From contig WPIO01000047.1 in assembly GCA_009760855.2 (NCBI GenBank), forward strand, positions 850,001 to 914,000: a stretch of 64,000 nucleotides of DNA. The letters are read 5' to 3'. The number at the start of each line of letters is the position of its first letter. Within the stretch, counting starts at the first letter, position 1. The notes below the pieces were generated by a model. It made no database searches. It was not told the origin of the DNA and saw nothing but the letters and a program-made list of their open reading frames with translations. Shown piece by piece: positions 36,362 to 52,849 of this stretch. The stretch is from Cristatella mucedo. Lineage: Eukaryota; Bryozoa; Phylactolaemata; Cristatellidae. A program made the position numbers and the translations under genes.

Positions 36362-36765
36362 GCTGCATCAGTTTCAGCCTGTTCGCGCCCTCAGGTCCCG
36401 TGTGGACAATAAATTAGCTGTCCCATTCCTCCACTTAAAGAAAGTTGGCGACAGAAGCTTTAGCTCTGCAGGTCATAGACTCTGGAACTCGCTTCCACAA
36501 TTCTTACGCAGTGACAACTACTCTCCTGATGCCGACTATGGCTCATCGTTTTCAGCGGTCCTGAGCTGCTACTTCCATGCTACTCACTACCTCAACTACT
36601 CTCCTGACTCAGCTATGCTTCCCACTTTCTCTTTGTTGTGTGAGACGAAGTCTGTTGGGTACCGAATGCGTACCGAAAGCCGCTAAGGCTGTGAGTTCGC
36701 TATACAAAACTCTCCTGCGTAACACCCACGAGGTCTGTATGACTTCGTGGAGGTACAGACGGAGA
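36362..36765 (+). mobile_element. Family A LINE C-terminal and 3' fragment
   Basis: Encodes ..DNKLAVPFLHLKKVGDRSF.. and HRLWNSLPQFLRSDNYS, ends at GTACAGACGGAGATGC and is followed by ATTACATTACATGC. Confidence 0.85.
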
Positions 36766-37279
36766 TGCATTACATTACATGCTCTCGCATACGGTTTCAT
36801 TCGTCATTTTTAAGGCTGCGACCATAATGAAATCCAGTCGTGCCCACAGTCCCACATCTGTGTACGTAAAGAAAAAAAGTCACAGTCGCAGCAACTCATT
36901 GGCTGGGCTGCAGTTCATTCTCGCCTCACCAGAAATAAATCGCTAACCGAAGAAGAGCATGCCTAAGGAATCATTTGCTTGCCAAAGACCTACTGGAGAA
37001 TAAGCTGACGTGAACGCATTAGAAAGGATAAGATTGCGGACTAGCACGCAAAACTTAATTTCTGACCTCGACCGCATATGATATAGTCATCCTTCCGGCA
37101 TCTTCAATTTCGAGAGGCATCTGGAAAATCTATAAGCTTTCAGGAGCTGCAGATGGCATAGACTCTAACGAATTTGCCGATTGCTTCAAATGTATCCTCA
37201 GCTATCTCGAGATAAATTGTTCCAGCACCATGCTCAATTTTTATGAATAATATGCCTGACCATTTTTATGTTTATATCT

Positions 37280-37368
37280 TATTAAATAAAAGTATATATA
37301 TATATATACTTATATTTATATATAAATATATATATATGTATAAATATATATATATTTATTTATTTATT

Positions 37369-37411
<43 letters not shown>

Positions 37412-37537
37412 ATATATATATATATATATGTGTGTGTATATATTTATATGTGTATATAAATATATATATATATGTGTGTGTTCATACACACACACATTAT
37501 ATGTGTGTGTGTATGTGTAGTGACAATTATATGTGTG

Positions 37538-37613
<76 letters not shown>

Positions 37614-37642
37614 TTCACACACACACACACACACACAAACAC
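37280..37642. repeat. (TA)n and (TG)n/(CA)n microsatellite cluster
   Basis: Alternating TA and GT blocks ending in a (TG)n then (CA)n inversion near 37618, which can form a long hairpin. Confidence 0.9.
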
Positions 37643-37800
37643 ATAATTGAACCGTAGGTCTCATTATATTTAATACTGGTATGCCACATTGCCTAAATCA
37701 GAATGGCTCACAAAGTACCTAGCAAAACGAGTCTGGCATATGCTACCTATAGGAAGTCTCTCTCTCTCTTTCTGTCTCTCTCTTTCTGTCTCTCTCTCTG

Positions 37801-37843
<43 letters not shown>

Positions 37844-37944
37844 CTCCCCTCTCTCTCTTTTCCCTTCTCTCTCCCCCTCCCTCGCTCTCTCTCTTCCTCT
37901 CCCCTATCTCTCTAACTCTCTATCTCTCCCCCTATCTCTCTAAC

Positions 37945-38091
<147 letters not shown>

Positions 38092-39064
38092 CTCTCCTCG
38101 GTCTCTCTTGTTCGCAGTCTCTTTCTTTCTTTCTACCTCTTTCCGTCTCTCCTAGTCTTATAGTCTTCCGTCAGCAAGTTCGTCAAGTCTGGTCTTAGAA
38201 CGACGCATGCAGTGGCCAACCGTTCAACGGTGGTTAGATCTAAGTAGGGTCGTACCGTCCTGCCAGCGATTCGTCCACCCTCTGGACGAGGCTCTGGCGT
38301 TGAGGACTGCTGCAGGAAGCAACAACTCGGTGTAGCCCACAGTGGACATCGTCGGCAGTAGTCGGTGACCACCTTCAAGGTGGCAGCGTTTTTGATGTGG
38401 GCGAGCAGCTAAGGAAACTTGAGTGGAACGGCATTTCAACTTACGCATTCGACTAACGTACGTAAAAACGTGTGGATACTTGAAATTCAAAATAACTTGG
38501 TCGGAAAATGAAAGCTGCCAGCTCTACAGTACTCGCTCGCTCGCATGAAGGTGGCGCTAGTGGTGTGGCACTTCACCCCGAGTCTTTACCGCTACGACCG
38601 ATACCTGTGGACCCTCGAGGTCGTTTGCAGAAATACATCAACTTTGACGCGGAAGCTTTTTCATTTCGTTTTATGTACGACCCGATTAGTTCTCACCACG
38701 GAAATAGCGCTCATTGAGCCTTTTTACTCGAGCACCTGTAATTTGCGAGCTACCTGCCGCCGCAACCATACCGCAGCGACTAAAGCCGGAGCTGCGGCCA
38801 GCGTAAATTTCCACAGCGAGCGCATTAGTCTCGGATGCATACTCTGTCGGTCGCACAGTACCGGAAATAAATCTAGCTGGCCACTGCGACCACACGCCTG
38901 CGGTAAATAGAAGGAAGCTAAGGCTCGATCGCCGCGACTTAACGGCCGAGAAGCCAGATGCAATGATTGGAGCGTGATTGGAGCGCTCGGATTGAGCGAT
39001 AGACTGACGAGTGGATAGATAGAACCAGACGCTGCGAACGACGAAGCCGATCGCCGCCATGGGT

Positions 39065-39222
39065 CTTAACCATGTGTTAAGGTGCTCGCTCTTCACGATC
39101 CAGGTCGCAGGTTCAAGTCCTGCATCATGCAGTCAGTCTTTTGCCCAGTGCAAGCGGAGTGATAGTCCTGAAGGCTAGTATGCCGCTAAGTGAATAAGGC
39201 GGTTAGATCAGCTGACCTTTAC
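39065..39222 (+). mobile_element. tRNA-derived SINE
   Basis: Degenerate A box (GTGTTAAGGTGCTCG), B box GGTTCAAGTCC, the CAGTGCAAGCGGAGTGATAG body and the GGTTAGATCAGCTGACC tail. Confidence 0.7.
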
Positions 39223-39925
39223 TTTGCGATGATTGTAAACCACCCTGAGAGAACTCAATCTCGTCCTGAGCACTTTACGTGTGCCAGAAAGGAAGCATGC
39301 CGACCGATTAATGGTTACATGCAAAACTTCGGAACTAATATGCATGCAAAGATTGATTCGACGGAAGAGAAGCAAATGCTGCGAGAAACAGCGAGGTTTT
39401 AGATCCCTTCTAAATTTAATTAAGCTTTTAAGGGCGTATTTGTCAACGATTTTCAGATTTTAGGTGCATACTAGGCGTGGTCTCAAAAAGGCCTGAGTTT
39501 GGTTATAGGGGTACAGCTAAAAAACTTGAGTCAGAGAAGCCGGTGAAATTGTGAGAGGAGGGATCTTAGGATTAAGTATTTCAGTGAGGCATGCCGCAAG
39601 AGAGAAAGAGAGCAGAGAGGAGAGGAGGGTAGAGAATGAAGGCCCCTAAAAGTGAGCGACAGAACCTCGACGTCGATGCGGTGCTCGACGGGGACCCAGT
39701 GCAGGTCAACGAGCGGCGACGCAACGAGGCTGGCGAAGAACGATTTAACGTTAGAGGGAGCCGGGCGCCGCGGTGCGGTGCTCCATGCAGGGCATGCTCA
39801 TGCGGGCGCCATGATGCTGCGACGGCAGCGTGTTTACAAAGCAGCGCCGGAGCGGCGCTGCTTTGTAAACACGCTGCCGTCGCCTGCGTCCTCTGGCGGC
39901 CTTCCGCTGCCGCTAGGTAGGTTAC

Positions 39926-40080
39926 CCGAGACGAAGGACGAGCAGTCGCCAAGATACGAGGCCGCCATGGCTATGCCGGTGGCGGTCGTCCGCTGGTTCG
40001 GCGCGAACCAGAGCGCCGAGACGAGGGTCGGTATGGCGGCGAACGCGAGTCCGTTGAGGACCGCTCCGATGGGCACGAAC
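39926..40080 (-). pseudogene. Extra copy of SLC49A4 exon 3
   Basis: 155 bases against 164 in the gene: a 9-base in-frame deletion removes three residues (VAFTVFAAIP becomes LAFAAIP). Acceptor (CCGACAG|G) and donor (CGG|GTAACC) are both intact, as are LVSALWFAPNQRTTATGIAM and the following SYLGD. It lies upstream of SLC49A4 exon 1, so ordinary splicing into that gene would need an upstream promoter. No second copy of exon 1 or 2 was seen nearby. Confidence 0.75.
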
Positions 40081-40599
40081 CTGTCGGCGACGGCTTTAAT
40101 TTTCGGTCGACGGCGAATGGAAAAAGCAACTGCTCGCCTATTGGCTGGCGTGCGGCGACGCGCCAGCAAGGAAAGCAGGAAGCGGGCGCGTCGTTAAGTC
40201 GTGCGAAGCATCGCGACGGCGGAGCCGCAGCATCTTAGAAGGCCGAGCCGATGGCGAGCGCTTTTCGATCTGTTTTTTAATACTAATAATGCTTTTGATA
40301 AAGCGCCCGTAATATTTTTCTTCATATTTATTCAAACCCCACGTCGGTCGCGCGAGGCGGCGGCGTCGGCCCCAAATTAAGCGGGCGTTTTAGGGCGCTC
40401 TGGCGCGCGCTGGGTCTTTTCGGGCGGCGTAGGGAACTGGCCGCTCCAGCCTCGTAGCGGCGAAGTAGGCGAGCGCGCTGCCCGTGAATTTCTGTTCGAA
40501 CTGGTTCGCGGGCAGGACGACCGTGCAGGGAAGGATTAGCGGACAAGCTCGTCGCCAATGCTTGTCGCTAATGCTCGTAATGCCACGTGAACGCAGTGG

Positions 40600-40705
40600 A
40601 GTACGCACATTTCCTCCCCCTTGGACGTTCCCCCCTCGGATATTTCCCCCTCATACATTTACCCTGCGACATTCCCGCCCCCCGGGCTAGGACATTACCC
40701 GGTAC
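40600..40705 (+). repeat. GGACATTTCCCCC motif cluster
   Basis: Diverged repeats of CACATTTCC, GGACGTTCCCCCC, GGATATTTCCCCC, CGACATTCCCG and GGACATTACCC. An inverted cluster lies at 41095-41180. Confidence 0.7.
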
Positions 40706-40928
40706 CTTGCTTAGGGACATAACTTTGGCGGGACCAAACTGTATAGCTTCCCGCTGCGGCCGCCGCTGCCGCTTGCACCATTAGAAACCATCCTTCCAGT
40801 CCATCCATTGCGCTAATTATACCGAGTTGATTTCATTTTAATAGAGCATGTACATAAGTTAGTCTTGTATACACACACACCTATTGCCAATGTTTTTGAT
40901 AGGCCTACAGACTAGTAAGCATTGCATG

Positions 40929-41066
<138 letters not shown>

Positions 41067-41094
41067 TCTATGTTATACATTCATCAACATAGGG

Positions 41095-41180
41095 TGGGAA
41101 CTGTCCTACTCCGGGGAATCGTTTTAGTGCCGGGGAAACCGGGGGAGGGAACGTCCGGGGGAAATGTCCTACAAACGCCA
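41095..41180 (-). repeat. Inverted GGACATTTCCCCC cluster
   Basis: GTCCTACTCCGGGGAA, CCGGGGAAACCGGGGGAGGG and GGGGGAAATGTCC are the motif in opposite orientation. Confidence 0.65.
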
Positions 41181-41909
41181 CTATCAGTTGGCGTAGTACA
41201 AGCATTAGGTGTTTGCACAGTGCTTGGGTCGTTCCGAAACCTATACGACGAAGATTACGACGGCACAACAGTACTGCTCATCAGCTGAAAATTCTCTTGA
41301 CGACTGCAAGACAGAAGATAACTTCTGCAGTTATTCAGTTATTCTCACCCTTTTCTCGTCCTGCTATCTCACCACATCCCGCTTCACCTTCACCTCGGTC
41401 GCACCTATACCCTAAACGGCGGCACCTCCATTGCAGCGCCCGTGTGTAAATAGTCAAATTACGCAGCGAAAGTACTACATTACGAGAGCACACTACAATC
41501 GTACAAAATGCGAGCAATATGCCTCCTTACATTGTATACACATTTCGGTAAGTCGGAGGCTAGGAGCTTCAAGGTGTTTCCTTGGACTCAGGTACCATTC
41601 ATTTACTATATGTAGATCCATCTGTGGCCAAGGCAGTGGCATTCCAATCGTCGTTGCTGCTGCTATCCGTCGAAGCAGTGCCGAATTTTTGCAATATTAC
41701 GTAGCTAAATGTAGTATGACTTGGCTGCGGTTGTCTAGTGAAAGGTCACTCTGGATAATACCAGTACAGCCAGATTGTGATACTGCAGCTTAGCTTAAGC
41801 AGATTTTGAGGGATACTTGTACATTTACAACTGTGGAGTAAAGCTACTTATTCCTATAACTAGAAAGCCGCTTTGTCGTCATGAGGAAGCTGCCATCCAA
41901 ATACGAACG

Positions 41910-42155
41910 TCAGCACGGAACAGACTTCGGATATTTAGTCAGCCCTAGTTCTTGTGTCCAACGATTTGCCATTTCAGCCGGCCAGTCTCCGCAGCGATAG
42001 CCTTGAGATCCACATACGTTGTGGCCGCTTTCGGAAACCAACCACGGCTGCCCATAATTGTCGAACCAACCCAGCACACTGGTTCGCCTATTGATCCCGA
42101 CGTAATTCATTTTTATAGCACCCCAAGAGTAATGTATCTCCGTCTGTAACCCCAC
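41910..42155 (-). other. Unassigned 81-codon open frame beside a LINE
   Basis: An open frame with varied composition (WFDNYGQPWLVSESGHNVCG ... CGDWPAEMANRW) ending in Cys-stop at 41910. Its first codons lie in the 3' end of the LINE at 42131. I recognise no family. It could be a terminal exon whose neighbour was displaced by the LINE, or chance. Confidence 0.25.
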
Positions 42156-44310
42156 AAAGTCATAGCTATGTGGGTGTTACGCAGGAGAGTTTTGTATAGC
42201 GAACTCATAGCCTAAGCGGCTTTCGGTACGCCTTCGGTAGCCAACATACTTCATCTCACACAACAAAAAGAATGTAGGAAGCATAGCTGAGTCAGGAGAG
42301 CAGTTAAGGTAGTGAGTAGCATGGTAGTAGCAGCACAGGACCACTAAAAACGATGAGCCATAGTCATCAGTAGAGTAGTTGTCACTGCGTAAGAATTGTG
42401 GAAGCGAGTTCCAGAGTCTATGACCTGCACAGCTTAAGCTTCCGTTGCCAACTTTAGTCTTTAAGCGGAGAAATGTAACTGCTAATTTATTGTCCGCATA
42501 GGACCCGAGGGCGCGAAGAGGCTGAAACTGGTGCAGCAGTTCAGCTAGGTGCGAAGGAGCCAAGCCGTGGCGGGCCTTGTGAATCAGCATAAGAACTTTG
42601 CTCTGTATCCGTTGATCGACCGGCATCCATCCTAGCGCTTTTAGCAAAGGAGACACGTGGTTAAACCTCTGGGACTTGAAGACTAGCCTTGCAGCTTTTT
42701 CATAGTCAGCTGCAGTGGCCTAATTGCTTTCTTTGGTAGCCCAGCCAAAAGGGAATTACACTAATCAAGCCGAGACACAACTAAGGAGCTACTTAAATTT
42801 GTTGAAAGTCATCGTGAAAGACAGCTCCTGATCTCATATAGGGATCGGACTGATGGCTAGCTGTAGAAGCAGTCTTCTGAATGAAGCTTTTAAATTGAGG
42901 CAGCTGTCGAAAACGACACCTTAATTTCGAGCACGTGGTGATGGCCGCACAATAACATCGCCTATTAGAAGACCAAAGCCTTTTAATCCAGCCACAGGTT
43001 TAGGGTGTCCTATGAGCAGCAGTTCGGTTTTATCACCATTTAATTTCAGGAAATTTTCCGACATCCAGGATCGAATATCGGCAAGGCAAGCGTTCAGTTT
43101 CTCAGTTGCTGCAGCAGATTCCGACGGTTTGAATGACAAATGCAACTGAGCATCGTCAGCATAGAAGTGATATCCTATTCCATGTGCTTTAATCACTTTT
43201 TCCAGAGGTCAAATGTATAAATGTACAAATGGAGAACAGCAAGGGACCGATTACAGACCCTTGAGGGACTCCACAGGTGACCCTTCTCGTGTGTGAGACC
43301 TGACCCACACACGACAAGGATTGAACACGATCAGACAAGCACGAGTTAAACAACGCCAGTGCCTCGTCGGCCAGACCGACTGTAGTTCTCAATCGTTCAA
43401 GTAGTACATCGTGGCCAACGGTATTGAAGGCAGCTTTGATCTAGCAGTGGAATGGCAGTTTCATTGGAGTGCTGCCTCTTGAACCCTGATTGAAATGTTT
43501 CTTACATTTCATTATTTTCATAACGTTCAACCGGCTACTTAGCAGCAATTTTTTCAAGAACCTTTGACAAGAAAGGAAGAAGGGAAACTGGGCGATAGTT
43601 TACAAGGACCTCTGTATCTAATCCAGGCTTTTAAGTATGGGTTGAACGATTGCCGATTTGAATGACTTGGGGACGACCCCTTTTCCCAAAGAAGCATTAA
43701 AATCTTGGTTATGGCAGGGCTAGGGTCTTAAGCTCTTTTTGCTAGACCTTATAAAGGTGGCCACATCGCAATCAGAAACCTCGAACCTTTTAAGGAAGGT
43801 CCCAGGTTGTGGAACCTCGATCACTTAAGTCGGAAGGGCTTAATGGAGGCACGAACATGCACACTTTTTTCAGTAAGGCTGAAAACTTTTCGGCTGAGCC
43901 CTTAATATCACGTTAGTCAGACCTCTCAGCATTGGCCAGTATGTAGTCTACTGTCTTGTAAAACATCTGTTTAGGGGTCCGACTGGCAGGAAATCAACTT
44001 TCGAAGGAAAAAAGTAGCCCTGGTTTTTTCAAGCTTTCAGGTGTCGACTCGGAAGTCTTAGAAATTGACTAGATCTGCATCAGACCCAGATTTCTGGAAA
44101 CGACGTTCAAGCATGTGCTTAACCAAGCAATAAATTGAAAGGAATCTCCACGACTTGAAGGCTGATAGTATGAACGGTGTTATGCTTGTCAAGAGCACTC
44201 TTGAATGTCATGTTCATCGCATCAGTGAGGGTATCGAGGCTGCCCGTCGAGTGTTCATAATCTCCATTCAGGAGTTTCACTAGCCTAGCAGGTAAGGTGG
44301 CACTTTTCAC
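42131..44310 (-). mobile_element. Family A LINE, decayed ORF2 and 3' end
   Basis: From the 5' side: linker remnants (LDTLTDAMNMTFKSALDKHN near 44200), reverse transcriptase pieces GVPQGSVIGPLLFSI (about 43260) and YHFYADDAQLHLSF (about 43150), NGDKTELLLIGHP, then HVSPLLKALGWMPVD-type and HRLWNSLPQFLRSDN near 42400. Stops and frameshifts break it. It ends at TTACAGACGGAGATACATTA. Confidence 0.85.
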
Positions 44311-44405
44311 GAGTTCGAATTCGGCACATGGTTGTCCTCTATTACCTAGTGCAAATAGGCGTTAAGGCACTTCTGCAGCTAGTCAAATGCTGTTATTTCG
44401 GCTAG
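44281..44405 (+). mobile_element. tRNA-derived SINE, diverged
   Basis: TAGCCTAGCAGGTAAGGTGG (A-box region), GAGTTCGAATTC (B-box-like), TACCTAGTGCAAATAGGCG body. Confidence 0.6.
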
Positions 44406-44409
44406 CCTA

Positions 44410-45740
44410 CATATCGCGAATGCGATCTCGTCTATACAATACCCACCTCGACCTGAGTCTAAGTGAATGCCTTTACCACTAGGCTCATCCAGCTCAATAT
44501 CCTAACGGAACGATCGAGACCGATTGCACGATGTACAAACAAAATGATCAACATGACAGTGTATTTATTTATCGATGGATACCAAGTAAAAATAAAATAA
44601 AATAGCAAGCCGTTTGAGATCAAACGTCTAGAATGTATATCCAAAAATATCAGTACATGGTACTGACTGCGACTTGGGCGAGACAACAAATGCTTCGGTT
44701 CACTTCTTTGGTACTGCCAATGGGACCAGCAATGCCATAAAAAACCCGATGTGCTGCACGTGTACCTAAAATACACAACAAAATAAGACAGCCGCAGTCA
44801 AAACAGCACTATACTATACTGAAGCTTGACTCGAATCTTACCATGTTAAAGACATACAAGCATCACATCGAAGATACGTCCACTCGAGACCATTAGCTTG
44901 ACCTGAAACAAATATCTTACACTATAAAGCAATCCTCATATGCTTATGTGCAACAGCCAGCATAGCGCCATCGAAACTAAATGAATGCTTGCCTCACCTG
45001 TTATACTCTATGGCACTATCTGTATGAAGGTCTGCTACTCTGACATCCTGCCTACAGGCTGAACTCTAGCCGAAAACCACCAACCGTGCTCAGAGCACAT
45101 TGCAGAGCTTCTATGTCTATTAACTCCGTCTATGATTTCTAAAGATCACTTGGCACCAGGCTGTTCTCGAAGTAGGATGCTTAACTTGGACAGACAAAGA
45201 AGATGCTTCCTTGCGATCCGGCATGCAATTCAAGGCGTTGGGATTCCAAAATTTTATTAGTAACTATATTAAAAGCATACTTAAAGATCAGACAAGTAAA
45301 CACAGGCAATGACGTTGCACCTCTTTCCTGACATATCTGCTGCATAATATAAATACACAAACAATATACATAACCGGCATGTATATATACAACGAGCTCC
45401 ATAGTCCATAAGCTCTTGAAAGGTGTCTGCAGCAAATTGTACTTAGCTGGTCATCTGCTTCGTGGTCTTGAAAGAATTGCCTGCTGCTAACCTCTTCCTA
45501 CTGCATACTCATATTTGCAGTATACTGCCTATCAAGTGTCGTTCATACTATAGCCTTATCTACCTAGAAGGGTACACAAAAAAGGCAGTTAGTCATTGTA
45601 CATAATAAGCAAACCGCACAATCAACAGATGACATTACGAGATATATAGATATGCCATAGACTAATATAAAATTCAAACAACTAGAACTGCAAGCTATAT
45701 TGATAAATGAGCAAAGCAGACTGTCTTATCTCGTAAGGGG
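44410..45740. other. No feature recognised downstream of the hnRNP gene
   Basis: AT-rich unique sequence, possibly including an extended hnRNP 3' UTR. A further AATAAA lies on the minus strand near 45252. Confidence 0.35.
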
Positions 45741-45744
45741 TCCT

Positions 45745-45750
45745 TTTATT
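45745..45750 (-). terminator. Candidate poly(A) signal of the hnRNP gene
   Basis: AATAAA on the minus strand, about 165 bases past the stop codon. Confidence 0.5.
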
Positions 45751-45915
45751 ACTGGGAATCGCTAGTTGAGCAGGCAACAGACTAAGCTAAAAGCTAGCAC
45801 AATCCTTGGAAATTGCTTGGTCGATCCAGAGGGATCTAACTCAAACCCACAAAAAGAAGCACTAGGCAGCGGCAGGAACTTACAGGTCGGACTTTGCTCT
45901 CCAGCGAGCAGCATT

Positions 45916-48235
<2,320 letters not shown>

Positions 48236-48700
48236 TTCGTGCGGAGGGCAAGAAATGGCCACCGACAGGATGCGGGTACGCAAGCTTGGTGGGCTGTCGA
48301 TTGTAGAAACCGCGCTTTAACAACAGCAAAAACATCATTAAAAATTATTATTAATTATAAATTTAATTTATTATATAACTATACTTTTATCTAGAGAATG
48401 GTTGAAGTCTCCTCTACAAGTCAGGCCTCTTGGATTGTGGCCGTGCGAGCACCCGGATCATTCGTTGCCCGCCCTTGGCGCCGATTTCGTTTTAGCCCGC
48501 TGTGTACGTAATTCTGTAGTTCTATACCGAAGGTTAGTGAATCTATTGAAAACTGATATGTATTTTATCGTCAGTTTTAGTTTTTTAGCCTTTAAATGTA
48601 GTACGGTAATGGCTGCGCCCTTTGTAATTGGTAGACTGCGAGCCCCGGCGGAAACTGCCCGTGCTCGTTGCTTTGCTGGTATGTCAACGGTAAGGATGGC
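48236..48700. promoter_or_regulatory. Probable shared divergent promoter, hnRNP and HP1
   Basis: Lies between the hnRNP start (48235, minus) and a strong plus-strand donor (CAACG|GTAAGG, GT at 48690-48691) that could end the HP1 5' UTR exon. If so, both start sites lie within about 450 bases. An AT-rich core at 48335-48385 separates the two sides. No TATA box is assigned; start sites are inferred. Confidence 0.45.
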
Positions 48701-49511
48701 CCGTGTTGGCCTCTGGCGCGTTTAATTTCCGACAAGAGTTTTTTATGTGTTATTGATGGAGTCAATGTTGTGCACCGTACCACTTCTCTTAGCCAAGAAA
48801 ACAAGACGTTCCGTGCACCGGACCTCTAGCTGCAGCCGGTGTTAATGTTCCTCCGCGTGAGATTGCTACTGACCGCCGTCTGAAACGATTTTCCGAACAT
48901 GTTCTTTTACCATTTCCAATTTAGACTGTCGCTTAAAGTTCCAATAGTACATCCATAGGTGCTCGTTTATTATTTAGGCTTAATTTGATAAGGCACCGCG
49001 CGTTAACCCAACGTGATAGGGACTATCTAGTAACGCGGTACTTCCAAGTAGCATTTGAATAAGACTCATAGGCTTAGATCGGACAAAGTAAACCATCCCG
49101 ATGATTTCTGTCACATAAACGGGGAATCCTGTGCTAAACCAGGAATCCCACCTACTTTATTTGGCGGGAAGTGCAAATCGTGATCCTGCTTGGCCTTAAA
49201 CGTGAAGCAAAACTTGTGCTGTAACGTGTACAGCCGAAGTCGCGTCTGATGAGTAAAATTCACGCTGTAAATGCTAGAAAGGTCTTGAGGGAAAATGATA
49301 GGTTTTAGTGACTAGAATGACTGGTTTAATGAGCCGTTCAGGCCATCGAGTTGGTCATGGCCTTGAAGTACGATCTTCCTATTCTGGCAAGCGTTGGCTT
49401 ACACTAAAGATTTCGCTGCTTTTAGCCATAGCGGTTGTACATTGAAGTGTAGTGGCATGCTTGCCGCTTGATGTGTCGTGTAATACGGCATATCCTTTTT
49501 TCCAGCCGATC

Positions 49512-50868
<1,357 letters not shown>

Positions 50869-51075
50869 ATCGAAGTCGGTTGTGCAATCCTACGGTGGCC
50901 TCCTTTTTTTACTATCTTAGCTGGGGTGCTCTTGAATCTGGTGCCCAGTCCTACGCTTCTGTGCTCATCTCGCCTGTTGAGGCTGACGCTTCTTCATGGC
51001 ACTGCTGCGCTTCATCGTTAGAAGGAATGAGCACAGTTCTGTGTCATACAGAATCTAAGAATATCCTTAAGTAGG

Positions 51076-51136
51076 AATAAATCTATTGGTTGGCTGCACG
51101 ACTGTATATTTATATATATATGTGTAGAACAATAAA
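51076..51136 (+). terminator. HP1 poly(A) signals
   Basis: AATAAA at 51076-51081 and at 51131-51136, 208 and 263 bases after the stop. Confidence 0.6.
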
Positions 51137-51139
51137 AAG

Positions 51140-52660
51140 TATTTTGTTGTCACTGCTTCTGTTTGTCTTCACCAATAAGGCTTATAGTTGAGCTTAAACT
51201 AACTGAACGTCGCCAAGCTGACCATTCCTCGTCCGATTGTACAGTTTTCTGCATGGCATGCAATGCTTCTATAACGGACTCTCATGTGAACCTTACGACT
51301 TAGATGTACTGCACGTCTGAAGTTGCGGTAAGAAAAAACAGTGATGCCTAATACCTCAACGTTGTCGATAACTTGCTTATGCGTGTCTCACTTGTTTTGC
51401 AGGTTGCCCTGGCACCGAAATGGCAGGAGCACCCAAGTGTTCTCTCATATCTGCTGTCGGTAAAGCCTTGCTTTAGTGTGAGGCAACCTTTTATGTGGAT
51501 GATACTTCTTGGGGGGGGGGGGAGTAATTGACTTTATCTTCCAAAATTTGATTTAGTTATATTTGCAACTGGCCTAACTAAGCATGCTATGCCCCTTGGT
51601 TAGGGTCATCTGAAATTTGTTAAGGGGTCGCACTTATTTAGCAGAATTACCTTTGACCTGATCTCAGCCAGGCAATAGGTGGCGACAGATACTTCCGCCA
51701 GGCTTATTTAGTCTTCCCCTCTGGCCATGAGCCAGCCCCATATCCAAGCATAAACTGTTCAAGGCCAGTGTAGATAGTCACTACCTCCAAATGTAATCAT
51801 GTGGCATGAACTGAGTATATAGTGCAACGGTTGCTAGAAGGTGGTGGCTGCTACTCAGGCACCACAGAAACTAGTGTGGCACATTAGTAGTCACTCAGCA
51901 AAGGTAGTGCTGCCTTACTCAGCCTTATCTTAAGTAGTATCTTCATTATCATTCATCTTCATTTCATGGCCCATAGCTGCCTTAAAGCGTAGGGCGTGTT
52001 CTGCGAGCTATTATGCAACTAGCACAGAACTGCATTCACTTGGATTGATGGAACTGATGGTGTGGTCTTGCACTACTGTTAAGCAGCAGTAGTTCAAATT
52101 TTGCCTTACAGCTAGAAATTTGTACCTGTGGCTTGCTTGTCGGCACCGGAAAGCCAGTTCGTGTCATCGGGTATGCCGTATGAATGGCCTGTCGCCCAAG
52201 ATTATAACTGTAGCCATTGCAAGCAATAATAATACATCTATAGTGCCCGTATAGAACTTGATCTCTTTCTAGGCATTTTACATGTGCTGCAAAGGAAGCG
52301 TGGTCAAATGGTTAGTGGTAGCATGCTCAATGACAACAGGAATAAAATGGTTAGAGGTGAGTGCTTCTTTAAGGACACAGATGGCCAAAACCTACAGACC
52401 AGGTAATGTAAAAACAAAGTTGATCAGTTTCCAGGAAATCCACAGTGAAAGGCAAGAGGAGCAAAGTCGAGTTTGCAACCTAAATAGCCAATTGTGACAA
52501 CGTGGAACCGGCTTGGCAAACCACCGATAGAGATGCCTCAGCAGATCTATGCTCTCGGTGGACTACGTCCCTCAAGGTCTCTAAAAGAATGATAGTTCTT
52601 GTTCTGCTCCTTCCCGTTGTTTGCCACCATTAGTATTGACAATATTGTGTCATTAAGCAG
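51140..52660. other. No gene recognised
   Basis: Unique AT-rich sequence with a poly-G run at 51511 and a short LINE 3'-like piece near 52230-52280 (CTATAGTGCCCGTATAGAAC). Confidence 0.4.
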
Positions 52661-52664
52661 AATT

Positions 52665-52845
52665 AAAGAAGAACTGATTTAACAGCCTCATTACTTATAT
52701 AATGGCAGACATAGACCTTTCATCAGTCGTACAGCCGGCAATATAGTTACCATCGTTATCACACGGATCCTAAACCTGAGTCCTGATCTAGTAGCGCCTT
52801 GTCTCTGGGCTAAGATACATTAGGTAGCATGCTGCTAATTCTAGC
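52665..52845 (-). mobile_element. tRNA-derived SINE (antisense), diverged
   Basis: AACTGATTTAACAGCCTCAT tail, then CTGAGTCCTGATCTAGTAGC and CTCTGGGCTAAG, the reversed B and A box regions. Confidence 0.55.
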
Positions 52846-52849
52846 CTCG

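Noticed and set aside
38686-39096. 136-codon minus-strand open frame
   Set aside because: No recognisable domain; it lies in sequence unique to copy 2 of the segmental duplication and runs into a SINE, so support is too thin to call a gene.
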